Below are positions 1 through 11,564 of a stretch of DNA of 64,000 bases, one piece after another. Source of the stretch: Zeugodacus cucurbitae (lineage: Eukaryota; Arthropoda; Insecta; Diptera; Tephritidae); the NCBI RefSeq assembly GCF_028554725.1, contig NC_071670.1:70717001-70781000 (forward strand), in the 5' to 3' direction. Under the pieces are notes generated by a model, which saw nothing but the letters and a program-made list of their open reading frames with translations, was not told where the DNA came from and made no database searches. Each line of letters opens with the position of its first letter. Position 1 is the first letter of the stretch. The position numbers were made by a program, and so were the translations under genes.

Positions 1-1980
1 TGCAATTTTCATTTATTATCGGAAAAGTTCCGACCGCTGTTGGGACACGTTGTCACTTGTGCGCCGATCGAAGCTTCGTCTCTCTCTGCTATTTTACGAA
101 CATGTTTATCTCATAAGTGCAGTTGTTAAAACTTTAATGACGCCATTCAAGTTGGTTGAGTTATGCGGGAGCGTCGGGGTAAAAGTGGAGTTTACTGATA
201 ATGATTGAAAAAAACAGTAAAATATTTGTTTTTATTTTTACTCTATAAATTAATCTCCAGATAATATGATGCTCTCATGTTTTATTATAACGCGGAGAGA
301 GATAGCTCTCGAAAGAAACACGCATGTGGAGTATTGAATACAATCATTAATTTCGTTCACCCCATTTTATCAATTTTCTTTCCAAAAGCAACATAACCTC
401 AAACAACACAGGACGAATATGGAAATCGGAATTTTTAGAATCTCATATTCTTCTATGGAATTAGAATAAAATCGCAGATAATATAGTAATTAAAATAATC
501 AGATTATTTTTAATAGTATTGGTCTGAATCAGCATAACTTTATGATATCATGGTCAAATAAACCTATTTTCTGTTAATTTTCCAAATGGAAATCTTTGGG
601 AGCCAAATTTGTCTAAAATCCACACATAATTGACATTTTTGAATAAATAAAATCGATTTGACTTTGTTGGTATTAAAAACTAATAACGGTGCAATAGACC
701 AATAAATAATTATAGCAAAGGTATACTGTTCATATCGATAATAGAAATATTTTTTTTATTTTCTACTTTTCACATGTTCCACTACAGTTAAACTGACATA
801 ATTTTGGTAAAGCAATTTTGATATTTACAATTTGTCTTACTTTAAATAATGAAACTGCTCACGACAGTGTGAACTCACCGTAAGTACATTTGCGCTCGTA
901 TGTCCGCATGTCGCGTGCAATGCACCAGTGATGACACCACAAGGACGACTACAATAAAATGTCATACAGCAGAGAAAACTCATTTGATCAAATGTAAAAG
1001 TTTTTAGCAGATAAATTGCAAAAGTTTCAATGAGCAAAATATGTAACTCGGTCGATTGAAATGAACTGTGTTACAGCGAAATGAGGGGAGTGAATAGCAA
1101 AAGGCTGATTTATTGATCTCTGTTTGATCCTGTTTAGAGCATACAAGTGCACATGACCACAGGTCATAGGTTAGCTTAAAGGCAAAGTCTGAAAATATAA
1201 CGGTGATATATTTTTAACTCGAGAATTTTTCATTTTATTATGCTTGACTTGATCATAACTTAGCTCTAAGTTTTACAAAGCAATACACGGCGAATTGATA
1301 ATTATTGAAAATTTGACTTTTCAGCTCAATAAATTTGAGCTTAAGTTATCTTCTATTTCTTTATTTCAGTTGGAATATTAAATAATTTGCAGTTCAAGTA
1401 AGAAAGTTATTGAACTGTTTCGCTCTGAGATGATTTATTAGTGAGTAAATAATAACAATTTATAGACCAGCTAAGTGATAACGGGTTATTATCTGAGAGA
1501 AGAAGGATCTGAGTGGTCATTTTCAAACACATTTGTGTGCATTTCTTTCAAAATAATTGAACTAATAAATTCACCCTCATCTATAACAATATTAAAGACC
1601 CAGGGTGTACACCCTTCACTTTCCACATTTCGCTTTTGTTTTCATTTCATAAATGACAATGGCGTCGTTAAATCACTTAACGTAACGCAAGCTTGTAATC
1701 GGTTTCCTTATATCAATTAGGTTTTTTGGACAAAACACTTAACCCAACTACATGCTGAAAGGGGCAAAAGAGAATAAAGAAAAGCGCAAAATTCAATTAC
1801 AATTTCATACATCATGCGTCGGTCGTTTCCTCATGCATCTAAGCGTGTGTGTCTGTCGCCATCAGGGCTCCAACATTCAACACTATATTCTCAGTATTTT
1901 TTCTTCCCTTTCTGCGTTTCCATGCGTGTACTTTTTATCCAAAAAAATAAGCATTTACTCACTTTAGTGACGAGGAAAAT
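1..1980. other. AT-rich non-coding stretch
   Basis: No convincing gene is seen. Open frames at 837-1037 and 1475-1967 are short, AT-driven and lack any recognisable domain. The one ordered site is TATCGATA at 733-740, which matches the DRE palindrome of fly promoters. It stands alone with no initiator or GC-rich leader beside it, so it is probably chance. Confidence 0.5.
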
Positions 1981-2051
1981 TAAAAAATTGTGTGTTTAAC
2001 AAAGCAAAAAGAACAACAAAATCAACAATAAAGAGCACTAGAAGATTTCAG
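1960..2051 (+). other. possible non-coding first exon ending in a perfect splice donor
   Basis: The purine-rich stretch up to 2051 ends in TTTCAG and is followed directly by GTGAGTAA at 2052, a near-ideal fly 5' splice site. The sequence before it (AAC/AAA-rich with few T runs) resembles fly 5' leaders. No long open frame and no clear promoter were found. The exon start is a guess. A chance donor is the main alternative. Confidence 0.2.
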
Positions 2052-2387
2052 GTGAGTAAAATGTTGCATTAAAAGAGGGTGTGAGTATTGAGTCAAAATA
2101 AAGCGACCGCAAAATGTGAAAGTCACCAAAACGAGCAGAATGACCGAACGCAAAAAATAGGGCAAAAACACTTTAAAATAATCTGATTATGTAGACTAAC
2201 TTTGTTTAAAGAGGGATATGGATTCGTGTGTTTCATAACACATGATTTAAAATAATAAAAAGTATGTGAATAAAAAATCCACATCATAAAAATGCAATAG
2301 TAAAATTTTTAAAGTAAAAAGAAAATGGCGACATGTTTAAAACTCACTTCCATAACCAAAAGCCAATTTTGTATCTGGGCTTACTTG

Positions 2388-2590
2388 TGTCTAACTTCAA
2401 GCCTAACTTCACTTCACTCATCTTAACATAACTACACTTAGCTTAAGTTATCCCAGCACCTGAAGACTAGACCTTACCTATCTCCAACATCTTAACTAAC
2501 TTCACTTAATTTTACTTAACTTGACTTATGTAAAACAAATCAAGGCTTTATCACCAACTTAACCTAACTTAACTTATCTCAAACCTAAAT
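2388..2590. repeat. degenerate CTTAACTT / AAGTTAGG minisatellite-like tract
   Basis: About 200 bp are built of imperfect copies of short words such as CTTAACTT, CTAACTTCACTT and TTAACCTAAC. On the minus strand they read as AAGTTAAGTTAGGTTAAG. Unit length varies between about 5 and 12 bp. Similar GGTTAGGTT-like tracts are common in higher flies (from memory). Confidence 0.55.
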
Positions 2591-2599
2591 TGAATTGTT

Positions 2600-5440
2600 A
2601 TCAGATCGTGACTACAAAAGTATAGCACACCACCACCATCCCAGTAGTGGACTTTATCCCTACAATTTCAATTGTCCAAAGAAACCTGGTGGAGTAATAT
2701 GCATCATTAAACAGACAACACTATAAAATGCTTGTTGAAGTCATTGCTTTCGTTAGACGTCTGCAATTTTTCATTAAAATGAATGCCTTGAGCATGACAA
2801 TTAAAAACTAAAACAACTCCAACAACCAGACGACGCAGCATGAGGATGAAAGAAAATAAAGAAAATCAGCGACATATAAAAATTCAACGAGTCATTGCAC
2901 ACAATGTTTCTGAGAGGCGAGTTGGAGAGACACTGCGATGCGCGCCAAGTGCACACATTAATCATACGACTCGGTGACCCAAAGCGAACTAAAGCAGTCA
3001 GCGCTGGTATTCGCAGCATTCTGCTGATTTTGAAAATGCGTATGGCTCTTTACTCCCAAAAACGTGAAAGTCTTATAAAGTGGTCAGAGATTTTAAAAGT
3101 AATCCATTTAATATATTAGAAACTGTGAAGGTTTGTCCCACGTGAGCATAGCTTCGGCTTTGGCATCCACATTTTCTTTGATATACTATTTTCATTCTGG
3201 TTTGAAGCGCTTTCTTTTGTCAAAATGTCCTCGAAGATGCGCGTTATATAAATAAATTGAACGAGTCTACTCATTTCAGGTTGTCTTGCGAAAATTGATG
3301 AGTCGCCGTCGCTTCAGCGAATATAAATAAAGCTCTATTTTAACGCCTGCTCACAAAGCTATTAGTGTAAAACTGAGTTTTAGTACATTATCGTTAAAGC
3401 AAGTATCTAATATAGCCGTCAAACCTATATATAAAGGAAAGGTAGATATAGCAATACATATTTGTTCATCCTTTTGTCTGTCTTTCATGTCTGGCGAGGT
3501 CGCAATAAGAGGCGTCTTAGCGCTATTGAATGCTACAAGTAAATAAAGAGGTTCGTTCTTTCTTTATTTATTTTTGGTTATTGACTACCAAAATATCAAA
3601 AATCAATTCAATTCCTTTAAAAACAAATGGATACAAAGAATATCTCGATAATAGATATTTATTAAATAGTCAATAACTGATTTTTCACCAATGGAACCTT
3701 ATTCACCTTGAAAAAAGTCTGTTGTAACTACTTTTCTATTTTCTCACTTAAATTAGTATTTCATATTAATCTGATATATTCCACATATGTTTAATTCATG
3801 ACTTTAGCAAACCTCTATCAAGTCTCTAATTAATGCTTGCGAGTGTTTGCACAAACATTTCCCACACACCAAAAATGCCAACTTCATTTCAATTGCATTT
3901 TTCAACTCACAACTCACTTTGATTTCCAATTTTTTTCATTAAATTGTGATTGCATTCTCAATGGTTAGAGTCTATAAAAGCGCAAATGTATCACCATTCA
4001 CAAAAACAGAAACACTGCAACATTTGTCACCACTTGCGGCGGCCGAAATGCATTTATTATTAATACTTTGCCACGCACAGTTTCATTTTGAAAGAAATTA
4101 AATTGAAATTAATTAAATATGCTCTTAATAACCATAAAAAGCTGGGCGTTCAGTTAAATTGAGTAATGAAATGTTTATTTATGGAAGCGCTACCCACTAG
4201 TTTCGACTTTAGAACTTGCTGTAAATTATTTGAGTCGCGTACATATGGCAACCTGGACAATATTAATAGGCATACGTAATATCTATGGGTATACTGTTGT
4301 TGTTGTTATGTGGTATAAATTTCGGCTTACAAATAACTCACGTTGTTAAAAATTCAAAGAACTTTTGTAGAAAATTGATCTTTATTAAATAAGACATATA
4401 TTGCGAAGTAAAAATATTGAATTGAATCACTTTAAGTATATAACTTGAATATAATTTTATTAACTGGATGTATTACCACAAATAGGGAAATGCGGGGGTT
4501 TGAGTTCAGTTGGGGTTTTATGAAATTTCTTAGTATATTGTGTTTATTTAGCCATTAAAAAAATTCTTCTTGAAGAGGAAAACGTAAGTGTAATTGTCAT
4601 CGAGGTCACCATCTATCGAATGTCGAAGAAACATCGATCCACTGATAACCAGCAGAGATCACTTGTATTACACAAATACTAATACCCATAGGCTGCTTAG
4701 TTCAAATTGTGGGTATTAGCGAAAAGAAAAATACCACAATCTAGATTTTTCAAAAAAAATTATTAAATAGGCAAAATCTTTCAAAATGTTTAATTATAAA
4801 AAATAATTATTTTAAGCAGCGAAAGCAAACATAAATTTCAATAATTATCTATCCATTGTCTCTTTGCACTCATATACATAAATACGGCCTGTATTCTCCA
4901 CAGACACGGCACAGGCAAAGTGAAGTTACATGGAAAGCAATTAAATGCCACACGCGCTGCAACAAATTGTGGCATGAATACTTACTTTAATAGCGCAGCA
5001 TTTTTTACGCTTGATTTTTATGAACATAATTTGCGGTTGATTTGTTGAATCGGCGACGGCGAACCGCAGCAACATTTGCAGCACACAACAACCACAAGAA
5101 GAGACACACAAACTAGGCTAAATGAGCAGCGAAGTAGAGAAGCCACGAAGGGCGACGGTAAAGACATTGAGCCACCACAACAACACAACAGAAATGTGAA
5201 AAAAAGCCACAAATATTTTCTAATTTTGGTTTCAGTGTGTGTGTGTATGCGCGTGTACATGACAGGGCCATGACGCGCCATTTGAGTTCAATGCACACAT
5301 AAACGGACAAATGGCGGTGCTGGCGCTGCCGGCGCTACTGCAAAATGTAATTGTTGTACTTCGTGTTGAGTTGCGATTTAAGGGGTGTATGTACAGGGAG
5401 CTTGTGAGGTGGTGATTGTCTTCAGGTACTTTGCGGTGCA
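2600..5440. other. non-coding stretch with one perfect hairpin
   Basis: AT-rich up to about 5030, then GC-richer up to the minus-strand exon candidate at 5460. The 60-90 aa open frames on both strands at 5018-5500 overlap each other and are CA/GT repeat-driven, so they are not called. No RNA gene or transposon terminus was recognised apart from the hairpin listed separately at 4679-4719. Confidence 0.45.
4679..4719. repeat. perfect 10-bp inverted repeat
   Basis: CTAATACCCA at 4679-4688 is mirrored exactly by TGGGTATTAG at 4710-4719, with a 21-nt spacer. A third copy of the core (CTATGGGTAT) lies at about 4284, in the orientation of the right arm. That could mark a decayed roughly 400-bp element from 4284 to 4719, but no target-site duplication was found. 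Confidence 0.5.
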
Positions 5441-5459
5441 CAAAACGCGCTTCACTCAC

Positions 5460-5550
5460 CAGCAGCTGCAGCTGTCGAAGTGTCATTGCCGGCATCACTT
5501 TCTCTGTTGCCCATATCGATTGCCAGCTGACCTGTCATAGAGCCAGCCAT
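5460..5550 (-). CDS. candidate first coding exon, minus strand, product unknown
   Basis: On the minus strand an ATG at 5550-5548 opens a 30-codon frame starting MAGSMTGQLAIDMGNRES and ending in a T/A-rich stretch. At 5460/5459 it meets CTG|GTGAGTG, a strong donor, leaving phase 1. The frame is open upstream to a TAA at about 5642, so a longer exon is possible. Composition (G, S, D, A-rich, GC-rich third positions) is more protein-like than neighbouring frames. A second start in another frame (MPAMTLRQLQLL) uses the same donor. No domain is recognised. If real, the gene runs leftward out of the window with its promoter to the right of 5550; no initiator was found there. A chance ORF is the alternative. 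Confidence 0.33.
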
Positions 5551-5559
5551 AGCCGCACA

Positions 5560-6674
5560 ATCAAGCTGCCGTTGTCGGCATTCAGGCTTCGAACGGTTGG
5601 TTTGTTGACTGGCTGATTGGTTTTGTGTTTTTCCTGTTTATTTTCGGCTCATTTCAGTTTCGCATTGACCCAGTTTAGGGCGATTCCTGTCAAATGCTCA
5701 GCAATAGCAACAACAACAGCAGCAACAACCTATATTTGTGAATTCACGTGCTGGTTTGTGGGTGCAGGTGCAGGCATGTGTTGGTGCAGGCATGGTTGGA
5801 AGCATGCGCTTGAATAATAATTAGTGCGATTTACAGAGAGAAAAGTGAATTTAGAAATATTAATGTGAGGTCGCTCATACGCTATGGCCTACTGACATGG
5901 AGTGGTTAATATTGGATATGTAATTATTAGTAGCTTATATAATAATATTTTCTTAATGCTTTTGATTTTTTAAAGGATTACTAAAAAGAGGTTGCAATAG
6001 TAAATTAATTGAACAATTTTAATTTGTATTAAATATTTTAAGAACTTCAAGAAAATATTGTAAAAAATTTTAAGGAGAAGCCTGTACCTCTTATCAATCT
6101 CTATTTTAAGTATACTTTCATTTTATAGTTTTGAAGTTTAAATTTTAAAAATTATTGAAAATTTTGTTTAATAAATATATTTAAACTAAAAAAGCTTACA
6201 ACATTTCAAACTCATCAATATCTAACCTTCTAGGCAATTTATCACAATCATTTACACTTTCCCCACAAATTTCATTTTCAAATAAATGCAATTACCACAA
6301 GTGACGTGAAAACAAGCGATGAACAAGATTCGGGAGCCCGCAGCTATTAAAGTGTCCTGTCTGCGGCGGCGTCAGTTCCTGGCAACTGAAAGTTCACGGT
6401 GTTAATGCGAGCTCCTTTACGCGAGCTTATACAATGGTTTGAATTTAAGTTTCTTGCAGACTTTACACTTGCGAATGGCTTAACATATTTCTTCAAAAGC
6501 GGTGAAGATTATTATTTGCTGTTATTATTCATAGTTCCCACAGTTTCATAAGGACTGTCAATAATCTTAGATTATTTGATAGAATGGTCACGGGGTTGAA
6601 AATTTTTAGTAAAGAAAAACTCGTTTATGTGCTTTATGTTAATCATGTCAGCATAAAATCTACCGTTTTGCTTA
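5560..6674. other. non-coding flank
   Basis: GC-rich to about 5815 with GTGCAG repeats, then strongly AT-rich. This would be the upstream region of the minus-strand exon candidate at 5460-5550. No gene, RNA or repeat structure was recognised. Confidence 0.45.
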
Positions 6675-7404
6675 TTTTTCCTTGTGTGGTTCATTCATTA
6701 AACATTGCGTATACATACGCACCGTTGTCTTCTAATGAAATGCTATAACTTCTAGTATAAAAAATTGTTTAAAAAGTTCATACCGCTATCTAATTTCTAT
6801 TGCAAAGAAATCTACATTTTATTTTGTGAAGAAGAATGTATCCGTAGCACCGCTAATAATTTGCACAAAGGTAAACATCAACATATAATCCACACTTTAG
6901 TAGAGCTAGCGAGTAATTAAAGAACGATTCATACACCCAAACACGTATACACGTATCCGCGCTGAGCAAAGCGCTTCAACAGTGCCATCGTTGTTATGGT
7001 AGAGTTGCTACGTTACCAAAAAAAACTTAATTATGCAACTTTTTCCTTGTGTGGTTCATTCATTAAACATTGCGTATACATACGCACCGTTGTCTTCTAA
7101 TGAAATGCTATAACTTCTAGTATAAAAAATTGTTTAAAAAGTTCATACCGCTATCTAATTTCTATTGCAAAGAAATCTACATTTTATTTTGTGAAGAAGA
7201 ATGTATCCGTAGCACCGCTAATAATTTGCACAAAGGTAAACATCAACATATAATCCACACTTTAGTAGAGCTAGCGAGTAATTAAAGAGCGATTCATACA
7301 CCCAAACACGTATACACGTATCCGCGCTGAGCAAAGCGCTTCAACAGTGCCATCGTTGTTATGGTAGAGTTGCTACGTTACCAAAAAAAACTTAATTATG
7401 CAAC
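6675..7404. repeat. 365-bp tandem duplication, two near-identical copies
   Basis: Unit 1 (6675-7039) and unit 2 (7040-7404) align base for base with a single difference seen by eye (A at 6924, G at 7289). The match extends 2 bases past unit 2. The unit has no long open frame. It contains a GC-richer patch with the self-complementary core CGCTGAGCAAAGCG and a run of eight A. Near identity means a very recent duplication or an assembly artefact. Confidence 0.9.
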
Positions 7405-9700
7405 TTACTCTGTCTAACTGTTTATTTTAGCAAATTTTAGAGTGGGAGGAGCTCTCAACCGATGTAAGCATTCCCTTTAATGCCTGCGCTAAGCCAACAT
7501 GTATACAGTTATGCTCTCTTTGTACACCGCACGGAAAAGGCTGTTGCATGAAGTGGTTGCCGCGAAGTGGAAATTAGAAATTATAGCCGCGGTAATGTCA
7601 TAAATTTACGCTCATTAACTGTGGAAATTAAACTCTACACCATGCCTCCACGTCAAAGCCACTCACTGCAGCCCAGTTATCTGTTGGGCGCGTGAATCTA
7701 ACTACAACTACAACAAAACAAGTTGTAGTATATTAAGCACAATTACAACTATAACAACTATGTAAAGTGATAACATTAAGCCAAACATGGCGGCGGAGCG
7801 GGCCGCGGAACAGAGTAGTGAAGTGTCCAACGCCCGTCAGACTGTGCGTTTGTTGATGCTATTAAAATTGTAATTATAATTACACTGATTTTCGACAGCT
7901 GATGAAAAAGGCTTAGTACTGTCTTCGCGTTTTGCGCAATCACCACGCTTAGGCAAATAAATGGTGAAATGCATGTACTTCTGTATACTTTGTGGGTGTG
8001 TATGTGTGTGTGCATCAGCCAGGTGTAAAATATCGGCCAATGATATTAGCAATAAGCTTTTGTTAATTAATTTCTCATCATTATTAGAATTTCGACTTAA
8101 TGAAAGATTTGTTTCGAAGTAATCCATTTAGCTTCAACTATTTCCGTTTCTTTGAGTAAAGTTTTAGATTTTCACTAGTAGGAAGGAGTAATCGAGTTTT
8201 AATTTTATCATCTAACATGTGGGTGGAGCTATAAACCACAGAACTATTAAAATATTACACTATAGTATAGCTCCGTTCGTTCATTCAGTTTGAGAACATA
8301 TTTGCGATGTATTAGATGTACTTAAGTTGTTTTTTGGTGAGTTTTCCCGTTATTTTTCGAACACACCTCGTACAAATGTCGTATATATTACACTTTCTTG
8401 TGTAATTTCCTTTCTTTATTATTATTATTCTGTGTACGAGCTTTTCCTGTATCTCAGGAAATTGTATTTTCCATTGAACATAATTGGCACTTTTTACACC
8501 CGGTTATCTCCTTTGTATGGACAAGGATGTGTCGGCATTGTTGGAAGGACATCATTATAAATGTTGCACCTGTGCTTTCTTCAATTCAATTGTTACCTGA
8601 ATATATAACACTTTTAGTTAAACTGGCATTGCCAAGGTTGGAATATGACTATTGTGAGCTACGGAGTTCATCGCTAAAGTGAGCGTAGCTTCTTCTAACA
8701 AAGGAACCAATAAGTTAATGTTTAATGGAAGATTTTTTGATTATCAAACACCAATTTTTATATAATAAACCCACATTAGCCGGTGACAGACCTCAAATGC
8801 GAACATAAATTATATAAAAGGTGTTCATTTAATTGTATATTTTGGTTAATGCACGTGTGTTATAAGGTTCCGCCTCTAATTTATGTAGAGCATATATCAA
8901 CTTCATTTCACACTGCATATTGAAGCCTTTTGAAATACCCTTTTATGTAAGGTAAATTTGTCGTTCTAATGCCACTTTTTTATTGATTCCATCCTCAGCT
9001 CACATAACCTTACATTAGCAATAACTACACAATAACATCAATATTGCTTCACTATTCTTCATTAGCATTTTAGTAATTGAATAGCTATGGAATTTTTATA
9101 TTAGAATTAATCCTATTGTCACTGAAATATTAAAAAATATCCGCTTCAGGGGAATACAATATATTACATGTACACATAATAATTAATCAATAATGTGCTT
9201 GTACGTGAGTGTAGTGAGGGAATTCGTTCCTTTACTACATATGTGTTGAATGCTCAGCTGTTGTACACGCATCGCCCATGTAAGTATTTTTAAATATACA
9301 TTCATGTAAGTATTTAGAGTAGGAGCTCATATTTTATGCATTTAGAGGCTACAGCAATAAAGTGACAGGCAACACAGAAAGCTGTTACAGTGGGCGTGAA
9401 GGTAATTTTAGGGCGACCACCATTTGAACACGCTACGAAGTCTACGAAGAATGTGTAGGGCACATTTACGAACTGAATGAGAGTCAAGCAATGATTAATA
9501 GGTTCCAAAATTGTGAAGTTTTTGAACCGTTTATAAGTTTTGGAAATAATTGATTTTAAAATTATATATTTCTAATGTGAATCAAATACTACCGGAATGC
9601 CCATTTATCAAATTGTTAGTTAGCATCTCAGATTTTTTTCTTACAGAAGGTTCCAAAATATTCCTGCCCCTTTTTCATTGATATTTTACATAATTAATTC
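7405..9700. other. non-coding stretch
   Basis: No gene was recognised. Open frames at 7776-8127 (-) and 8327-8682 (+) are low-complexity and T- or CA-rich. One promoter-like combination is present at 8285-8336 (TCAGTT with AGATG at +28, then TTG|GTGAGT at 8337). It is described in the findings because such a combination can arise by chance. Confidence 0.45.
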
Positions 9701-9706
9701 CCTGTA

Positions 9707-9956
9707 ACGGTTGTATTTCTTTATATGGAACTTTGGTTTGCCATTTCATAATGAACAGACTTACTCCAGAACAACTTTTGTTGCTGAAATACGGCCCCAA
9801 TTGCTGCAAAAAGTGGAAGAAAATTTGGCCTCTCTGCTGAAATTTATTCGAACCAGCCACTGCAGTCACTTCGCCGAAATCATTTTAAAACATAACGGCA
9901 ATTTATTTATTATCTATCTTATTTATTTTTGAAAACCACATGTCTAAAAAACACGA
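9707..9956 (+). mobile_element. internally deleted mariner-like element, copy 1
   Basis: About 250 bp. The left end reads TAACGGTTGTATTTCTTTATA and the right end, reversed, reads GTGTTTTTTAGACATG; these are decayed versions of the ends of the copy at 39267-39638. Inside, ATG at 9751 starts MNRLTPEQLLLL, matching the start of that copy (MNRLIPEQYLLL). Within about 20 nt the sequence passes to a different frame (IRPQLLQKVEEN...SHFAEIILKH). From memory that looks like the C-terminus of a mariner/Tc1 (IS630 superfamily) transposase. The catalytic core is absent, so the element cannot encode transposase. Terminal repeats are degraded and no clean TA duplication is visible on the right. Confidence 0.6.
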
Positions 9957-10050
9957 TTTATTTCACTCACACCTTCATATATTCAACTGCAACAAAATTA
10001 ATTTCCATTAGAACAACAGGCTGTTGTTTTTTAATACAGGAGTTCTGCTC

Positions 10051-10070
10051 TTACTCTCACAGGTAACAAT
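10051..10070 (+). promoter_or_regulatory. weak recursive-splice (ratchet) candidate
   Basis: A pyrimidine-rich tract (TTACTCTCACAG) ending at 10062 abuts GTAACA at 10063, giving a fused acceptor/donor on the + strand. The donor half is weaker than at 45525 and the tract is interrupted by A. Listed mainly because a + strand gene with a ratchet point at 45524 might carry others. Confidence 0.15.
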
Positions 10071-10127
10071 ACACGACGGAGATAGTCCCAGGGGTTTCCA
10101 TGATGTTATAAGTGAGGTAAATTTACG

Positions 10128-10225
10128 CATACATACATACATACGCAATAAGAAATAAATTACATTCCCTCAAGATTCGTATTCTATGTATGTACATGTA
10201 TGTACATGCATGTATATTATACATT
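10128..10225. repeat. CATA microsatellite and ATGTACAT self-complementary tract
   Basis: CATACATACATACATAC occupies 10128-10144. At about 10185-10220 several ATGTATGTACAT words lie head to tail and can fold on themselves. Simple-sequence DNA, typical of fly introns. Confidence 0.75.
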
Positions 10226-10229
10226 GGAT

Positions 10230-10985
10230 TCAAGATTTCGGCACTTCTACGACAGAAACAACTTTTGAAAACATCCTCTATTCTTTGAGCTTCTTTCGAG
10301 CTCTTAAAACCGCTTAAACTGTATATCTCATTGAGAGTTTTAAAGAGCTTAGCTCTGATTAGTTCGAAGAAGATTTTACTTTTCAATTGCCTACTTAATT
10401 CCAACTGCGAAAATGTTCTTTTGAAGAAAGCGAGCTTTTCGTAAGATAACACAAGGAATATTAAGCATAATTGCTATCGAGGGCGGTAAACCGATTATGG
10501 CAAACTTTCTACATTGCGATACAATTTTTGTAGTACGATATCTACTTTGCTTCAAAATTTCCTCTTCATTAGATTTACCAATCGACAAAACAGATAGAAC
10601 TAGAAGGCAGCAGTTAGAACGACAGCACAGGTGCTAGTGAGCGCTGATTTCCAAATGTCCCGTATCAAACTCTAAAGGGGATAGTAGTGCTCCTTCCAAG
10701 CCTAGCAAAGCTCTTCAGCCCATTAATTACCTGTGATTCCGCTGTGGCCAGGCACCCCAACTAGTATAATTGCGAAATAGCACGAAGCCACTAATGATTA
10801 CAGACAATCCTTTACTAGTCTCGAGAACACAGTCGGTGAGCTCAATTCAACTATCGCCGTTTTGATATAAGAGTGAATAAAAAACTCCTTCATCAACCTT
10901 CCCCTCCAACATCGACCCATCCGTAAAGAAGCCTTTCCGCCAGCGACTCCAATCCATCCCTACTCCCTTTGAAGCCTCGGGATAA
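10230..10985 (-). pseudogene. non-LTR retrotransposon fossil with RNase H domain
   Basis: Read on the minus strand, 10985 to about 10690 encodes a decayed RNase H domain. The frame MDWSRWRKGFFTDGSMLEGK spans about 10952-10895 and carries the first catalytic Asp (TDGS, codon at 10921-10919). After stops and a frame change, VGVPGHSGITGN lies at about 10765-10727; this is the family's conserved WVPGHSGIxGNE segment, with Val for Trp. Spacing between the two motifs is close to normal, so this is a remnant of the C-terminal part of an ORF2 (R1/Jockey-type by resemblance). The 10690-10230 part, including minus frames at 10588-10391 and 10452-10123, may be the decayed tail after RNase H; that part is inference. 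No reverse transcriptase domain lies upstream. Confidence 0.6.
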
Positions 10986-10989
10986 AGTC

Positions 10990-11527
10990 AAACCATGCGA
11001 ACTAAATTAATCACTATTCATGAAGTACTTGCAATAAAAACAACATAATTTCCAGTTACATTTTCCTACATGGACAGTAGCAAAACCCAAATGCAAAGTA
11101 TCCCAACATTTCTGTGCATTTGCAGATACCATTTGCTGAAACCATTTACAGCGCAACATTACTCAGCAACATTTACCCATATACACCTTTAAACACAGAT
11201 ACACACACTCATACCCATACCTGCATACAGTTGTAAGTGCTCACACACACATACATCCTCATTAGCAAGCAAAGCCGCTTGTTCTTACCGATGTTGTGTT
11301 TTGTTCGATGCGAACACGTTGTCACATCTCCAACACCGAACCAACCAACCAGGCGGGGGGCGATGACCAACACAACGACACAAACAACCTGTAAATTTCC
11401 AGTTTCGGTTGTGAGCCAACACACAAATACACACGCATGAGCGCCATCGAACGCGACGTCACACGCATGTGGCTGACCTGCAGCGCAGCGCTGGCGATAG
11501 CAGTGCGGCGAACGAAAATTGTTCCGT
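10990..11527. other. flank upstream of the 11533 promoter candidate
   Basis: Becomes GC-richer from about 11280. A 182-codon minus-strand frame covers 11757-11209, but it runs through promoter-like and CA-repeat DNA, has no recognisable domain, and overlaps other open frames on both strands. It is not called as a gene. Confidence 0.4.
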
Positions 11528-11530
11528 TGC

Positions 11531-11564
11531 TCAGTTGTGTTTTGTGCGGCGCGTGTGACGGTCT
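11531..11564 (+). promoter_or_regulatory. initiator with near-consensus DPE
   Basis: TCAGTT at 11531-11536 matches the fly initiator (TCAKTY) with A+1 at 11533. At +28 to +32 (11560-11564) the sequence is GGTCT, 4 of 5 matches to the DPE consensus RGWYV. No TATA box lies at -30. The site sits in a GC-rich patch and is followed by leader-like sequence with a strong donor at 12282. Alone the motif pair could be chance; the context raises confidence. Confidence 0.35.
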
